A stretch of 64,000 bases of DNA, from the NCBI GenBank assembly GCA_019022495.1, contig JAFEKR010000009.1, forward strand, positions 434,001-498,000, written 5' to 3'. Position 1 is the stretch's first letter. Every line of letters starts with the position of its first letter. The position numbers were made by a program, and so were the translations under genes. The stretch comes from Epichloe hybrida (Eukaryota; Ascomycota; Sordariomycetes; Hypocreales; Clavicipitaceae). Positions 43,787 through 55,500 of the stretch are shown in pieces. Under the pieces are notes generated by a model. The model ran no database searches, was not told the DNA's origin, and saw nothing but the letters and a program-made list of their open reading frames with translations.

Positions 43787-46700
43787 ATGGACCGCGCAAA
43801 TGGGGCCGGGCCAGGCAGCGCCGCCGCTGCCGCCGCCGCCTCGAGGGCAGAGCGGTTCGAAGACGAGAAGCGCCGCATAATGGAAAGTTGCTTTGGCAAA
43901 AGGGATACAGATGGGTCGCGTAAGTTGGCTTCCGACCTAGGTGCAGTGCAGCCTGACCCCCAATGCTCCTTGAGAGGCTCCTTGGCTGCTGGGCTGGACA
44001 GTAAATGCTATGGTGGACACGACATGCAAGCTTTCTCATGACCATGGCCCGCAGGGACGGGGAAGTGGCCTCGAGTAATCCTCAGCGGGACGTTGATTAC
44101 AGACGCCAAATTTCCAGAAGACTGAAAAACCCACTGACTCGATGTATTCAACTGTGTAGTTCTGGAAACCTATATTACGCACATTCGGATCGTCGAATAC
44201 TCCTCACATCCGTCAAGTCCGCCGCCGCCGCAAGCTCGAAGCCCAGAGGCCGAGAAACCACGAGTCATCATCGTTGCAGTACGAAAGTCTGGTCGTGTTC
44301 GTATGCACAAGTCCAAAGAGAACTTGAATGGAACCTTTTCCATTGGCAAGACCTGGAACCTCGATGACCTCAGTCACATCGAATCCTACACTGGACCGCA
44401 AGTCAGCGCAAATAATCGCGAATGGGGTGGTGACACTGGCTTTCTAGTCACCCTTGGCAAGCCGTACTTCTGGCAGGCTCAGACCGACAAGGAGAAAAAG
44501 TTCTTCATTGCCAGCTTGATCAAAATCTATGGCAAGTACACCGGTGGCAAAGTTCCCGAGTTGGGAGGCTTCGACCACAAGGAATTAGATCAAGTCCTCG
44601 GGGCAGGCAGACGACCCGGGCCCGGACCTGGACCAGGATCTGGTGCTCCTCCTCCATCAAGGCCTCACCCTCTTGAGCCCACCACTAGTCAACAGAGTGT
44701 CGCTTCTGGCAACTCGCTGTCCAATGTTCCGCCTGTTCCGTTGATTCCGCCAGCATCTTCAAATTCAAGCACCCCCGATCCCACGCGCTTCCAGAAAATC
44801 CCAGCTGGCATGCGACCGCCACCCAACGGCATCAACTCGCCTTCCGCCAGCTTCGACTCGAACATATCAAGAGACCGCATGGGTCCGAGATGGACGAACC
44901 AAACCAACCGGAGTCAGGACTCTGTAGCCAATTCGTTTGCCACCGCCACAACTACAAGAACCGACGATACATCTAGCCAACCTCCTCGTTCTCGCAATGG
45001 CATGAACGGGCCAGGGGCTTTGGGGCGATTTGGCGATGCTCGAGAGCCTCAGGAGCCCCCTCAGGAGCCTCCACAGGAGCCTCTGCCTGTTCTCCCTACC
45101 CAAGGTTCTCCCCAAGTCGAGGGGAAGCCACCTCCGGAGAGACGCCGACCACCAATGGATCCTTCACGCCCTCAAGATCGTGATCTTGTTCCTCCGCCTC
45201 TGAATAGTCCAACAACGCGCCGAGAACCCGTCGTGCCACCACCTCGAAGCAATGATCGGATGTCGCCGAGGAATGATACCAGCCAGCCACAGCTTTTGGC
45301 CAGAGCAGTGCAAGACAGCAGCATAACTCCCGTGATGCCCTCTTTGGACAAGTCCATATCCGACGGCGCCAAAGCAGCGTCCATCTTGGAGCCTACAAAC
45401 AACTCCAGTACGTCTTTGGCCGTTGCCGTTGCTAGTGACGCCGCTTCAGCCATTGAGCCCCCGGCAGAACCCCAGGAATATACACGACCAGGACTGGGAC
45501 CAATGATCCGGTCCAAAAAGTCCAAGGGAGACATTGCTGGCGCTCTCTGGAAAGCAGCATCAGCCGCAACAGCTTTTCGTCCACGGCCGGGTGGTGCGGG
45601 TGATCGTTTGCGCCAAACCACTACCAAGACTGAGGGACCCGACGGCATTACTGGCGTTGTTCCTGCACCACGTCGTCCGCTGACGCCTGAAATACCTAAA
45701 CCTGTCGAGGCACCTGCTGAGGCACCAAAACAAGGGCTGGCGACTGTTTCCGCTGAGCCTCCTGCTGCTGCTCCCTCTGCTGCTCCCTCTGCTGCTGCTG
45801 CAGAAGCAGTCCCGGAGGTGACGCTCACCATTCCTAACTCTAGCCAAGCTACTGTTGTTGAGCCTTTGCAGGCTCAAAAGACCAAGAAGAAGGAAGACCC
45901 TCCCGAGGGGGCACCACGACGGTCAGTTGTCGCTGGCAACGATTCCAAGTATCTACAAAACCTCGGCGTAGATGCGAGTCTGTTAGATGAGAGGAGCGAG
46001 GAGTTTGGCAAATGGCTGGACTTTTTCGGTTGGGTGCCCGGCCAAGAAATGCGTTCTCACTCCACAGAAGAGATGAAGGTCGATCTGGAGCGTGAGATCA
46101 ATAGGGCGCAAGCCGGCGGTTGGTTGGCGCGATTTCAAGAAGAGGATGAGCGAGTGTCTGCTATTAAGCGCGGCATTGACTTGGCCATGGGAGAGTGTGA
46201 AGAGCTGGATAATCTGTTGACACTCTATTCTGTCGAACTTTCAGTAAGTGAAGCTACATTTTCCAACTTTTGATGAAGCCGACGTCTAATTGGTTCACAG
46301 ACCCTTTCAGAAGACATCGCATACATTGAGGCTCAGGGTCAAGGTCTGCAGGTGCAGACGGCCAACCAGAAGCTGCTGAAGAAGGAATTGGAATCGTTAC
46401 TGGAGACATGCGCCATCACGTCCACCGACCTCGAAGCTCTTCGTCTGGCTCCCTTGGAAGACTCCCGTGGTTTGCAGGATGTCGAGGCTGCTTTGATCAC
46501 CCTATTTAAAGCTATGATCAAGATTGATCCCACGTTGGGCGGTGTTGAGCCTGTACCAAATGGCAATGCTGGCAACGACCAGACTCCGGCCTTCAACACG
46601 GATTATGGAAACATGCGTATTGTGCAGGAAAAGAAAGAAATGTACTTGCAGGAAAGTGCCCATTTCATGAGGAGGCTAATCGAATTCATGGCACGCCAGT

Positions 46701-48407
46701 TCGACGAGTCGTATGCTGGCTCGAAGCGGTCACTCGAAGGTGTCCTCTCCAAGAAAGTGGATGCCTCTCACTACGATTCCGGCCGAGAGATGCTGTGGAA
46801 GTATAGTCCGCTGATGCTATACGCTCGCGATGTCGATCTGGAGAATTGGAACCGTCTGATCCAGATCTACCAGGACAAGAGCCATCCTGTGTACAAGGGA
46901 CAGTTCCAAAACGTCATCACCATCTGGCGCAAGAATGCCAGAAAGATGACTGGAGAAGAGGCGGAGCTGCTCTTCTCGTTCAAGGTAGAGAAGCAGCAAG
47001 AGGGCGTGGCCACTGCCGCTCGAAAAATGACCGTGAAGCGAAGTCAAACCTTGGCCAGAGCGCTGCGATCCCCCTTGGCGGACAGCAATCGGGCCAATGC
47101 GGAAAAGTCGGCTCCTGACAGTCGGAGCTTCCCTTACGAAGTGTTTTCTGGCGTGTTAGATGATCTTTTGCCACTGGTGGAGATGGAACAAAACTTCATA
47201 ATTGACTTCTTTCACGCTACCACTCTGGAGCAGGGCGACTTCACCGATGCCGTAGCTGCTAGCGCACCCCGAGATCGCCGTGGAGGTGACTTGAAACGTC
47301 ATCGTCTTATGGAGCCGGATCGAGACTTGGCTCGACGAGTGACCCGGTCGATGGAGGTCATCTTTGCCTTCCTTGAATCAGAATTGCAACGGCTCATGGA
47401 GTGGGTCACCGGGCAAGATCCCTTGTAAGTTCTGATCTCTTCTTTTCTGGTTGGTTGCTTGGCTCTTTTCCAACGCTGACAACTTCTGCAGACAAGGGGT
47501 TGGTATTCTGGCAGTATTGGAAAAAAAGCTCTCCGAGATCAGCCAATCCAACCAAGATTACTTGAATAGCCTCCTCCAAAAGCTACATGGCCTGTTGGAA
47601 GGTCGCTTCAGCAAATTTGTTGAGGAGCAGATCAAGGCTATCGAAGAGACCAAGGTCAAGATCAACAAACGAAAAGGAGTCATCTCCTTCTTCCGTGTCT
47701 TCCCGGCGTTTATGGCGGCCATCGAAAACATGGTCACTGGGCTTGACCCGAACTTGGCACTTCGGCGGATGATCGATCGCGAGTACGACCGCATCTTGAA
47801 GTGTATGTTCGACTCCCTAATGGTCATCGCCCGAGAACACCCTGCCGTTGGTGTGGGAAGTGGAACTGCGGATCCCGAGGACAAGGAAGCACTCAACTTC
47901 CACATCCTCCTCATCGAAAACATGAATCATTTCCTCGAGGACACGGATACACGTGGCTTGGAAGTGCATGAAGAATGGAAGGATCAGGCCAACACGGAGT
48001 ACCACGAGCACATGGGCATGTACCTCAGTGCTGTTATGCGCCGACCTCTGGGGAAGCTCCTAGATTACCTGGAAAACATTGAGGCTCAAATGCAGACAGG
48101 TAAATCGCCTTCTGCTATAGCGCGCCAACCTTCCAACGACAAGAATATCTTCAACAAGGTGCTCAGCAGCTACGATGCGAAGGAAGTTCGCAAGGGTATC
48201 GAGGCTTTGCGCAAGCGTGTTGAGAAGCATTTCGGCGACGCCGATGATCCGGCACTAAGTCGCGCTCTAGTAGCCAAGGTCACATCAGAATGCGAGAAGT
48301 TCTACGTTGATGTGGAGAGCAGAATAGGAAAAGTCACCACAGATGTGTACGGTGGCGATGTACCGTTTGAGTGGCCCAGAGCGGACGTGAAGACGGCGTT
48401 CCGATAA
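43787..48407 (+). CDS. sec3: Exocyst complex component Sec3
   Basis: Sec3 tethers secretory vesicles to the plasma membrane as part of the exocyst and marks growth sites such as hyphal tips. My model has exons 43787-43919, 44160-46243, 46301-47424 and 47492-48407, encoding 1418 residues. Exon 1 starts MDRANGAGPGSAAAAAAASR and has the conserved RAERFEDEKRRIMESCFGK. The 240-nt first intron is followed by LETYITHIRIVEYSSHPSSP and KPRVIIVAVRKSGRVRMHK, the cryptic PH-type phosphoinositide/Rho-binding domain, which continues to about residue 175 (KPYFWQAQTDKEKKFFIASL). A long proline-rich disordered linker follows, with a PPQEPPQEP repeat and a run of APSAAPSAAAAEA. A coiled-coil and the helical C-terminal domain occupy the last 700 residues, including WLDFFGWVPGQEMRSHS, VFPAFMAAIENMV and WPRADVKTAFR. 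Splice phases agree at every join. Confidence 0.95.
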
Positions 48408-48714
48408 GAGTGGCTACGGCAGGGGCATGTCTGCGCAAGGATGAGAATGATGACGAATACACAATAGTTCCTATCCTAGTATCCTGGCAGAGGGGCTTTT
48501 GATTTTCCGATTCCTGATGGGGAGCTTTGCATAACGACAAATGCGAGGACATGATGATACTGAGACGGGGCCGATGTCGAGCGCGTCTACGCACGCATGT
48601 ATACTATCATGAAAGAAGGGGTGCCCATGTGGAGCAATGAAGAAACATGTGCATGTTGTGAGATTGTGTAACGCTGTGATGAAGCAATGGTCGCGACGAT
48701 GGATAATGCGACAA

Positions 48715-48754
<40 letters not shown>

Positions 48755-49021
48755 GGACAGACGTTTGCAGGGTTAGGGTTGCGTCTCGGCCCAACGCGAC
48801 TTCTCCACGCGCGACCCCACCCACATATTACCCACCTACGTTACGTACTTTTTAATTATTATGCACTGACTGAGACGACACACTTTACCACTTTACACCA
48901 CTTTACACCACTTTACACCAATCTAACGCGTCTCGCCCCCACCGTACGGACTGCATCTGTTCGAACTCGAGCTCGAGCTTGAGCTTCACTGTGATTCTGC
49001 GCCGCGTTTGGCAACACAGCC
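48408..49021. promoter_or_regulatory. Region between sec3 and the next gene, with simple repeats
   Basis: About 610 nt. It contains a CACGAC hexamer array (48715-48754), a short telomere-like GGTTAGGGTT at 48771-48780, and a 10-bp ACCACTTTAC repeat of about three copies near 48888-48918 just before the next gene's start at 49022. No coding sequence is seen. Confidence 0.5.
48715..48754 (+). repeat. CACGAC hexanucleotide tandem repeat
   Basis: Between six and seven perfect copies of CACGAC. It reads as His-Asp in one frame, but no gene is supported here. Confidence 0.92.
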
Positions 49022-51559
49022 ATGGCTCCAGAAACCCGTTCCCGGGGCGTCCCTGCCCCCAGTCGCGTCTATCACTCGGAGCCAGCCCTTCAGCAAGTGC
49101 AGTTTCCTTCAAGGAAGAAAAAGATCCGCCGACTGGCAGCTTCCGAACGCAAGAGCTTGAAGCAGCAAACCTTGACGCAAATTGACTTTGTTTCAAGTTT
49201 CGACGGCGACGACGACGGCGATGATGCGATTGTTATAAGCGAAAGCGACGATGACGCCGGACACAAAAGTAATGCTCCTTCAGAGGATGGTGACAAAGAG
49301 AACGCGCCGCCCCCTTCCAAGGCAGAAACTGTCCGACAGTCCGGACATACGCGAGAGGATGGAGATGAGGAGCTCCTAGTTTCGAGGGGACGAAAGCGCG
49401 CGGGTACCTCGACCAAGGAGGCCTCGAAACGACGACGAACCATGGGCGATGACGGCGATCAGGTAAAGAAGACGCGAAGGGGGGGTGAGAAATCTCGACG
49501 AAAGACTCTCGGGCAGGTGCCGCCTTCGACGAACTACCAAACACAGACGCTTACGCAGTTCTTGGGTCATCAAACGTCCTTTATAGCCGACTCTGATGAT
49601 GATGAAGACCAAGATGAAGGATTTTTGTCGTGGCTTGGAGAACCTGAACCTGGAAGTCCCAGCGCTGGGAGAGGCAGACGAAGGTTGCCATCCCCCGCGG
49701 AGGGTGCTTCTGCGAAAGGTGTTGCGACTGGGGCGAATGTGTCGAGGGAGAATTCAGTGATCCCGCAGACTCCCGCGAAGCGAAGCACAACGATTCGGTT
49801 TGAGATTCCCTCGGGAGGGATACAGTCACCGAGTGAGAGGATGATGGGTCGTTATGGGGCCCCTGGTGTGCAGGAATCTCCTTTGAAGAATCGCTCGTCG
49901 CCCATGGGTCCACCTCGTCAGGAAATCAATGACAGTGGTGTCGTTACGGCATCTCCCTCAGTTGGGGGACGCAAGCCATCCTTTATCATACAGGATTCGT
50001 ATACGACACAAGGATCGAGTACACCAAGCAAGAGCCAAAGTCAAGTCCGTGGCACGCCGCCGAGGCCAAGAACCGTGCTCGACCATGGTTCTCCTACAGG
50101 GGTGAAGACGCCGAAACGGAAAAAGACTCCGTCTCCGAAGAAGACATCTACGGCGGGTCTGTATGAGATTCCCGACTCTGATGAAGATGAGTATATTGAT
50201 GATAAAGACGGCGAGGAGGATACCGTCGAAACGCACGAGACAGGGTACGGAGTTGGCATTGAGACACAAGCCGTCATGGGCGAAATTGCCTCACCACCAC
50301 CACCGTCATCGACCCAAATCTCGAGACAGGGTCCCCGGTTTCCATCGAGTGCACAAGCCGATGTCACTTCAACATGCCCAAGGCCAAGGCCGATCACCAG
50401 CGAGCCCATGCGCAGACCACTCCACCACCCTTGCAGTCACGCCCAAACCAGCCAGCCATGGGAATCACAACGAGTCCCCGTCTCAGTGCTGCAGTCTCTC
50501 CCGGCGCCATCTGCCCGGTCCGATATCATCCTCCCCATCTCATCAACCTCCCTGGAATCTCTCATCACTGGCCACGCCATCGCCATCGCCACGTCGTTCA
50601 AAATCCCCTCTCAAGTCGTCCGCTTCTGGCTCTTCGAAAACCACCTCCTTCGATACATGGCGTCCGTCGAACCCGGCGAGCAACAGCAGCGAGCTCCTCC
50701 GCAGTCATCGTCCCAGTCGGCCTGGCGCCACCACGCCTCACAAGTATACGAGCTCAATAACCCTGTTCAGGAGCAAGACATGCTCGAAGAAGGCTGGATC
50801 GACAACCAAATCACTCGCTACTCATACCTACCACCCGCGGTCGTAGGACAGCTCCTCTGGAACCTCCGACACCCTCTCTTCGGGGATGCCTCCGAGGAAC
50901 CGCAACCACCACCGCCACCACCAGGCCTATCAAGTTCAAGTTCGCCGGTCCAACAAGTCGCACCAAAGAACCAAGTCGACCTCAACGCCGCCCAACTCCC
51001 GCGTCGCGCCACCTCTTCCCCAGGCAGCATGACCGTCTCCCAACAGGTCACAGCCCAAATCCACAGCGACATGGCCCACCACTCTACGCAGCTCCCAACC
51101 TCGGACGACACGATCCCATCCACGCCCGACGACAACCAAACTCTCCGACTCTGTTCGTCCGCCAGAAAACGTCATCATATCTTACCACCATCGTCTACAC
51201 CCCGAGAATCCAACCAGCAAAACATTCATCCCTCCCAAGCCACCACCCTCTCGCAGGCATCTACTCCCGAGAGACTACCGTCCCAGCAACACCTCGCCAC
51301 GACAGCCCCCGTCCTGCCAAGTGCTCTGGTCCCTTTCCCCCCCCCTCCTCCTCCTCCCCTCTTCAACGCCTCCGACAATAGCATCCAGTTTCTCGACCAC
51401 ACCGACTCACTCAGTTCTCTGCCCTTCCCCTCCTCCGTGTCCTCTACCTCCCAACTCCTCACGAAAAGCCAAATCCTCCCCGACAGCCTTATTCAGGATC
51501 ATGCTCCCCTCGCTCAGCCCGAAATATGGGACTCGGACGACGAGGACGTCTCTTTGTGA
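49022..51559 (+). CDS. Unrecognised acidic, low-complexity nuclear-type protein
   Basis: A single exon of 845 residues starting MAPETRSRGVPAPSRVYHSE. I do not recognise the family. It has basic clusters that could act as nuclear localisation signals (FPSRKKKIRRL, RGRKRAG with KRRRTM, KTPKRKKTPSPKK). It also has repeated hydrophobic-acidic patches resembling SUMO-interacting motifs (AIVISESDDD, IPDSDEDEY, IWDSDDEDVSL at the C-terminus). Two LTQ-containing motifs (QTLTQIDFV, TQTLTQFLG) recur near the N-terminus. One possibly folded helical patch lies at about 500-560 (LESLITGHAIAIATSFKI, VVRFWLFENHLLRYMA). The rest is rich in serine, proline and glutamine. The composition suggests a chromatin or genome-maintenance scaffold, but that is speculation. 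The long open frame with coding-like composition supports it as a real gene. Confidence 0.75.
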   Translation: MAPETRSRGVPAPSRVYHSEPALQQVQFPSRKKKIRRLAASERKSLKQQTLTQIDFVSSFDGDDDGDDAIVISESDDDAGHKSNAPSEDGDKENAPPPSKAETVRQSGHTREDGDEELLVSRGRKRAGTSTKEASKRRRTMGDDGDQVKKTRRGGEKSRRKTLGQVPPSTNYQTQTLTQFLGHQTSFIADSDDDEDQDEGFLSWLGEPEPGSPSAGRGRRRLPSPAEGASAKGVATGANVSRENSVIPQTPAKRSTTIRFEIPSGGIQSPSERMMGRYGAPGVQESPLKNRSSPMGPPRQEINDSGVVTASPSVGGRKPSFIIQDSYTTQGSSTPSKSQSQVRGTPPRPRTVLDHGSPTGVKTPKRKKTPSPKKTSTAGLYEIPDSDEDEYIDDKDGEEDTVETHETGYGVGIETQAVMGEIASPPPPSSTQISRQGPRFPSSAQADVTSTCPRPRPITSEPMRRPLHHPCSHAQTSQPWESQRVPVSVLQSLPAPSARSDIILPISSTSLESLITGHAIAIATSFKIPSQVVRFWLFENHLLRYMASVEPGEQQQRAPPQSSSQSAWRHHASQVYELNNPVQEQDMLEEGWIDNQITRYSYLPPAVVGQLLWNLRHPLFGDASEEPQPPPPPPGLSSSSSPVQQVAPKNQVDLNAAQLPRRATSSPGSMTVSQQVTAQIHSDMAHHSTQLPTSDDTIPSTPDDNQTLRLCSSARKRHHILPPSSTPRESNQQNIHPSQATTLSQASTPERLPSQQHLATTAPVLPSALVPFPPPPPPPLFNASDNSIQFLDHTDSLSSLPFPSSVSSTSQLLTKSQILPDSLIQDHAPLAQPEIWDSDDEDVSL

Positions 51560-52587
51560 AGGGAGGATGGATACCGGCAATAATCGAACGCATCATGGAT
51601 GACGTACGTCATACTTCAGAGGGGCGCAGCATGTTTTGGTTGGCGAGCTGCTTCATTTGATTTTCATTTTCATTTTTTTACGAACCCGGTTTTCATAGTG
51701 TATGAGAATATAAATGTGGATATGGACGTGAGTACAAGCTTGTTTTGAGAAGAAGTGAACTTGAGCGGAATATTTGTTTTTCAAGAAGAATGGCCATGTT
51801 TCAATTCCAATCGAGAAATCGAGTTGGTTTTCCCAAGTATTTGCTTTGACATGATGTCGTCAAGTGCTCCAATGATGATGATGATGCGAGGGACCGACCT
51901 CGTTGGCGTTTGTAGACAGAGTACGTCCTCAAGGGGTAAAGTAAGCCCCTGAGACATTGGAACCGTAACTCTGGAACAATGCCAAGGGCATACATACAAT
52001 CTTGCTAGATTACAGCATCATCGCATACACCTCAGCAGCATATCGGGCATCTTGCACAGTCGCATCTTCATGTAAAAGCTCTTCATGCAAAGTGTCGCTT
52101 GTATTTGATACTTATATCGTCCAATACTCAAGGACACAGTCAATTTCTAAACCTTAACCTCCATGCCCCTTCCGTCTTCCTCTTGTTCCACTTTCTTACT
52201 GCGCCTACTACAATACCCATCTTTCAATTGCGACCAGTCCGGCTCCAATCAACATTGTTGCATGGACCTTGTTGAAGATCGATGTCCATTGCCAGAAATC
52301 CTTCCTCCAATGCGATGAATGAGAACAGTAGTCTGGTCTGTCTTTCCTTTTCGTCATTACCCGAAGACTAAACTAATCGTAATCATGCCTTCCATCATGT
52401 CTTCAGCTATTCAGATAATTTGCTGAGGTAGGTCAATATGTGTGGAATGCTCACGACGCCAAAGTGTTGATTTCACAAGGCGGATCCATGTGACAAATCA
52501 TGCCTCGTTTCGTGTACGTGTTGTGAAAGCTGTCGCGATAAACAAACTGTACAGCTTGGCGATTTTTCTCAGGGCTATTCCGGTTGT
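51560..52587. other. Convergent 3' intergenic region
   Basis: About 1 kb between a plus-strand stop and the minus-strand HECT stop. It is moderately AT-rich, with several T and A runs, and should hold both 3' untranslated regions. I see no gene in it. Confidence 0.5.
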
Positions 52588-55500
52588 CTATGACAGATGA
52601 AAAGCCCCCTGGCCCTCCTTCATGGCTTTGAAAAGCTGTTTCTTCATTGTCTCGATTGAAGTGTAGTCGGGTAGTTTTAAGTAATTGACGCATGTCATGA
52701 CACTAGGCAGATAGTCATCTGATGTGTACGGGTGTTCACTCGGTTTACACACAACTGTGAACATTGGCGTTAAGCTCCGGAAGCCTGGTCGACTGTCAGT
52801 ATGCCTATCATGACGAAGATTGTCTGCTCCCCGGGCATTGATCGGGTGTTCTCACCTCCAATCGGAAGCTTGGGACTGCCGGTGGTAAACTGCAAAAAGT
52901 CACGGCGATGTGGTACGTCAAAATCGCTCATGGTCTGCAGTAAATTCTTGACACTACGACTATCCATGTTAAAGCCATGGTCTGCCTTGATCGAGTCGGT
53001 GAGGGCTGGAAACGTATATGGTGTCAGTAGCTGCATGGCAATTACGGGGCAAGTGTCTGTAGATGACAACTTACTTTCCAAAGACCAATCTTCATCCACT
53101 CTTCCGAATAAGCTCACGAGTTCATCTGGGGTGAAAGCGCTCAGTGCAGAGTACGGGAAGACCTGTGAAAATCCAGTTCGAAAGGCGTCCACTTGTTGAC
53201 GTACACCAGAGCCCAGCGTCATGTCAATGACATTTTCGAGATAAGTGTCCACGTTCTCAATGGTAACTCGCTTATGCGAGCCATTGTCCTCCAACTCGAT
53301 ATGTGGATAACCTGGCAGGGTGAAATCCAGGCATAGATCCTCAAGACGAACATTATCAATGACAATAGACTCGGTGTCTGTGACTTTTTGCGCAGCAGTG
53401 CGGTTCGGGTCCTCGTCAATCTCCTTCTTGGCCAACGCAAATTTCTTGATTGTCTTCAAGGACCGCGCGAGACCAGGGTCGACTAGTTTGACGGCTCCAA
53501 GCGATGGTTTGATGCCAGTACTAGGTGCATCTCCAATGCGGAAGAAGATGGGGTTTAAGTGAATGTCGATGATGCGAGAGTCGATCATGGATCGCGCAAC
53601 AAACTTGCCTAGCATTTTGAATAAATGGAGAATGCGCTCTCCGTTCGCCGCAGAGAGCTCTTCCTGGTTAAGAGGGCGGGGGAACAAGCCAGTCTGACCA
53701 CTCACGAACTCATCCGGCCCTACGGAATCCAGTTCGCGCCACAGCTTGAGCTTCTTTTTGGAGAATTCTTTGGAGACAGTAGAGTAGAACTCTAGAGTTG
53801 GCCCCAAGCCTGTGCCGACTTCTTCAAAGTATTCCACCTCTAGAATACTCTGCGACGCACCGTACAAGTCCATGACCTTCAAAGCCGACTCGAGGATCTT
53901 GAGTCGCGAGATCCTGACCTTCTGCCGCTGCAGACGCCCCAGGAATGGTCTATCGTTGTTCCGCTCCCTTCGATTGTCTTCAGCCTGAGCATTCTGCCAC
54001 CTCGCCATCGATCGAGCATATCCAAACGATGTTGACTGGAGGAATAGATGTCTAGTTTCAAATGGGAACAAGAATGGGTACAACCTCGCCAGGTCTTCAG
54101 ACCAACCAGGAAGGCAGCTACTGGCGACAATCAGGGGCTCTTCAAGCTGCCTGTTCAGCTTCGCAGTCAGCTTCGTATTGACGAACTGCGACAAAGGCTC
54201 AATGTTGACGCTGATGGAATTGTTTCTGTTCTCAGCCAACACGTCTTCAATGTTTGCGTTCAGCTCGTGGAGAATATTGAGCAAACGCAAGATAGATGAT
54301 GTGGTCGGATTCTTGGCCAAGGAAGCAGGGATGCCATTCACTGTTTCACCGTCACTGTCCGAACTGCTTCCGAAAGACGCGGTTTCGGCAGAGGGAGGCC
54401 CAGAAACACGACGGAACTTGATGGGATGTGTAGCCGACCAAATACTTCGACTCGCAAGCTCGTCAGGATTGGAAGTCGACGTGTGCACGGCACGATAAAT
54501 GGTTGTCTCGTTGGGAATCACTTTGCTGTCGAGACTGAACTCAATATGCCAGTCTTGGGGTACTGACTGTAGGGCTGAAGCATACGACATGGCGGGCCTC
54601 GAGGCTGACGAAGCTGACGGCGTTGGCGTACCTTGTCCAGAGGGTGGCGGGGGTGCTGGTGGTGGTAACCCGGCAATCGCGGCGGCAGAGCTGCCAGCAC
54701 GCAAGGTAGCGAGAGCAGACTCTGAGGGAGTAGGAACTCGAGTCCCATCGTCCTTCCTAGCTATAATCTTTCCGCCTGTAGCCACTTCCACGTTGACCGC
54801 GAACGGATCAGGCCCCGTGCCAATGTCGGGCCCTTCGTCCATATCTTCATCCAGCTCACCAACGATGGCATCCAATGGACTAGTCTCTTCCATACCGTCA
54901 TCGTCTGCAAGTTGCTTCTCATCCGCGCACTCGAGTGTGTTCTGGGGATTATCCTCCTCGGTAGGTGGTGGTCTTGTTGGAGGAGTTTCATCCGTAGACG
55001 CTACCTGACGTCTTGTTGACCGGCGAAGGACGCTCTTGTCTCGAGATGGTCCAGCAGACTGAACTTGCGGTGTGGTTGGGGTATTAGGCTGCGGCAAAGA
55101 TCGGCTCTTCGATCTTCGCGTGTACCGAGGGTTTGAAGGAGTCGCAGTTGCACCAGGAGGGGGTGGCAGAGGAGGAGGAAGAGATCCAAATGGCGTTCTC
55201 TCAGCGAGACGGGCACCAGCCGCCGCCGAAGTACTGCTGAACTGCAAGCCACCCAAGCCAGCAACAGCAGCGAGAGCTCTGGAAAGTCCGTCTCGGCGAC
55301 CAATTGGTGGTCTTTCTGCTAAACTAATGCGAGGTCGCAGGTAGTCATCCAAGGATTTGAAAGTGGCAATGGCATGTATAGACACCATGATATTTCTATA
55401 GGGACGAGGAATATTGGATTCATCATCCGCAACAAGACGAAGTCGGATCTGTTTTCCGAGCATAGAAGCAGGGCTACTTCGGTTGCCATCGAAGGTATTG

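Noticed and set aside
52770..52855. HECT gene ending at 52770
   Set aside because: That reading runs through an intron; splicing joins a 197-nt exon that contains the catalytic cysteine and the usual C-terminus.
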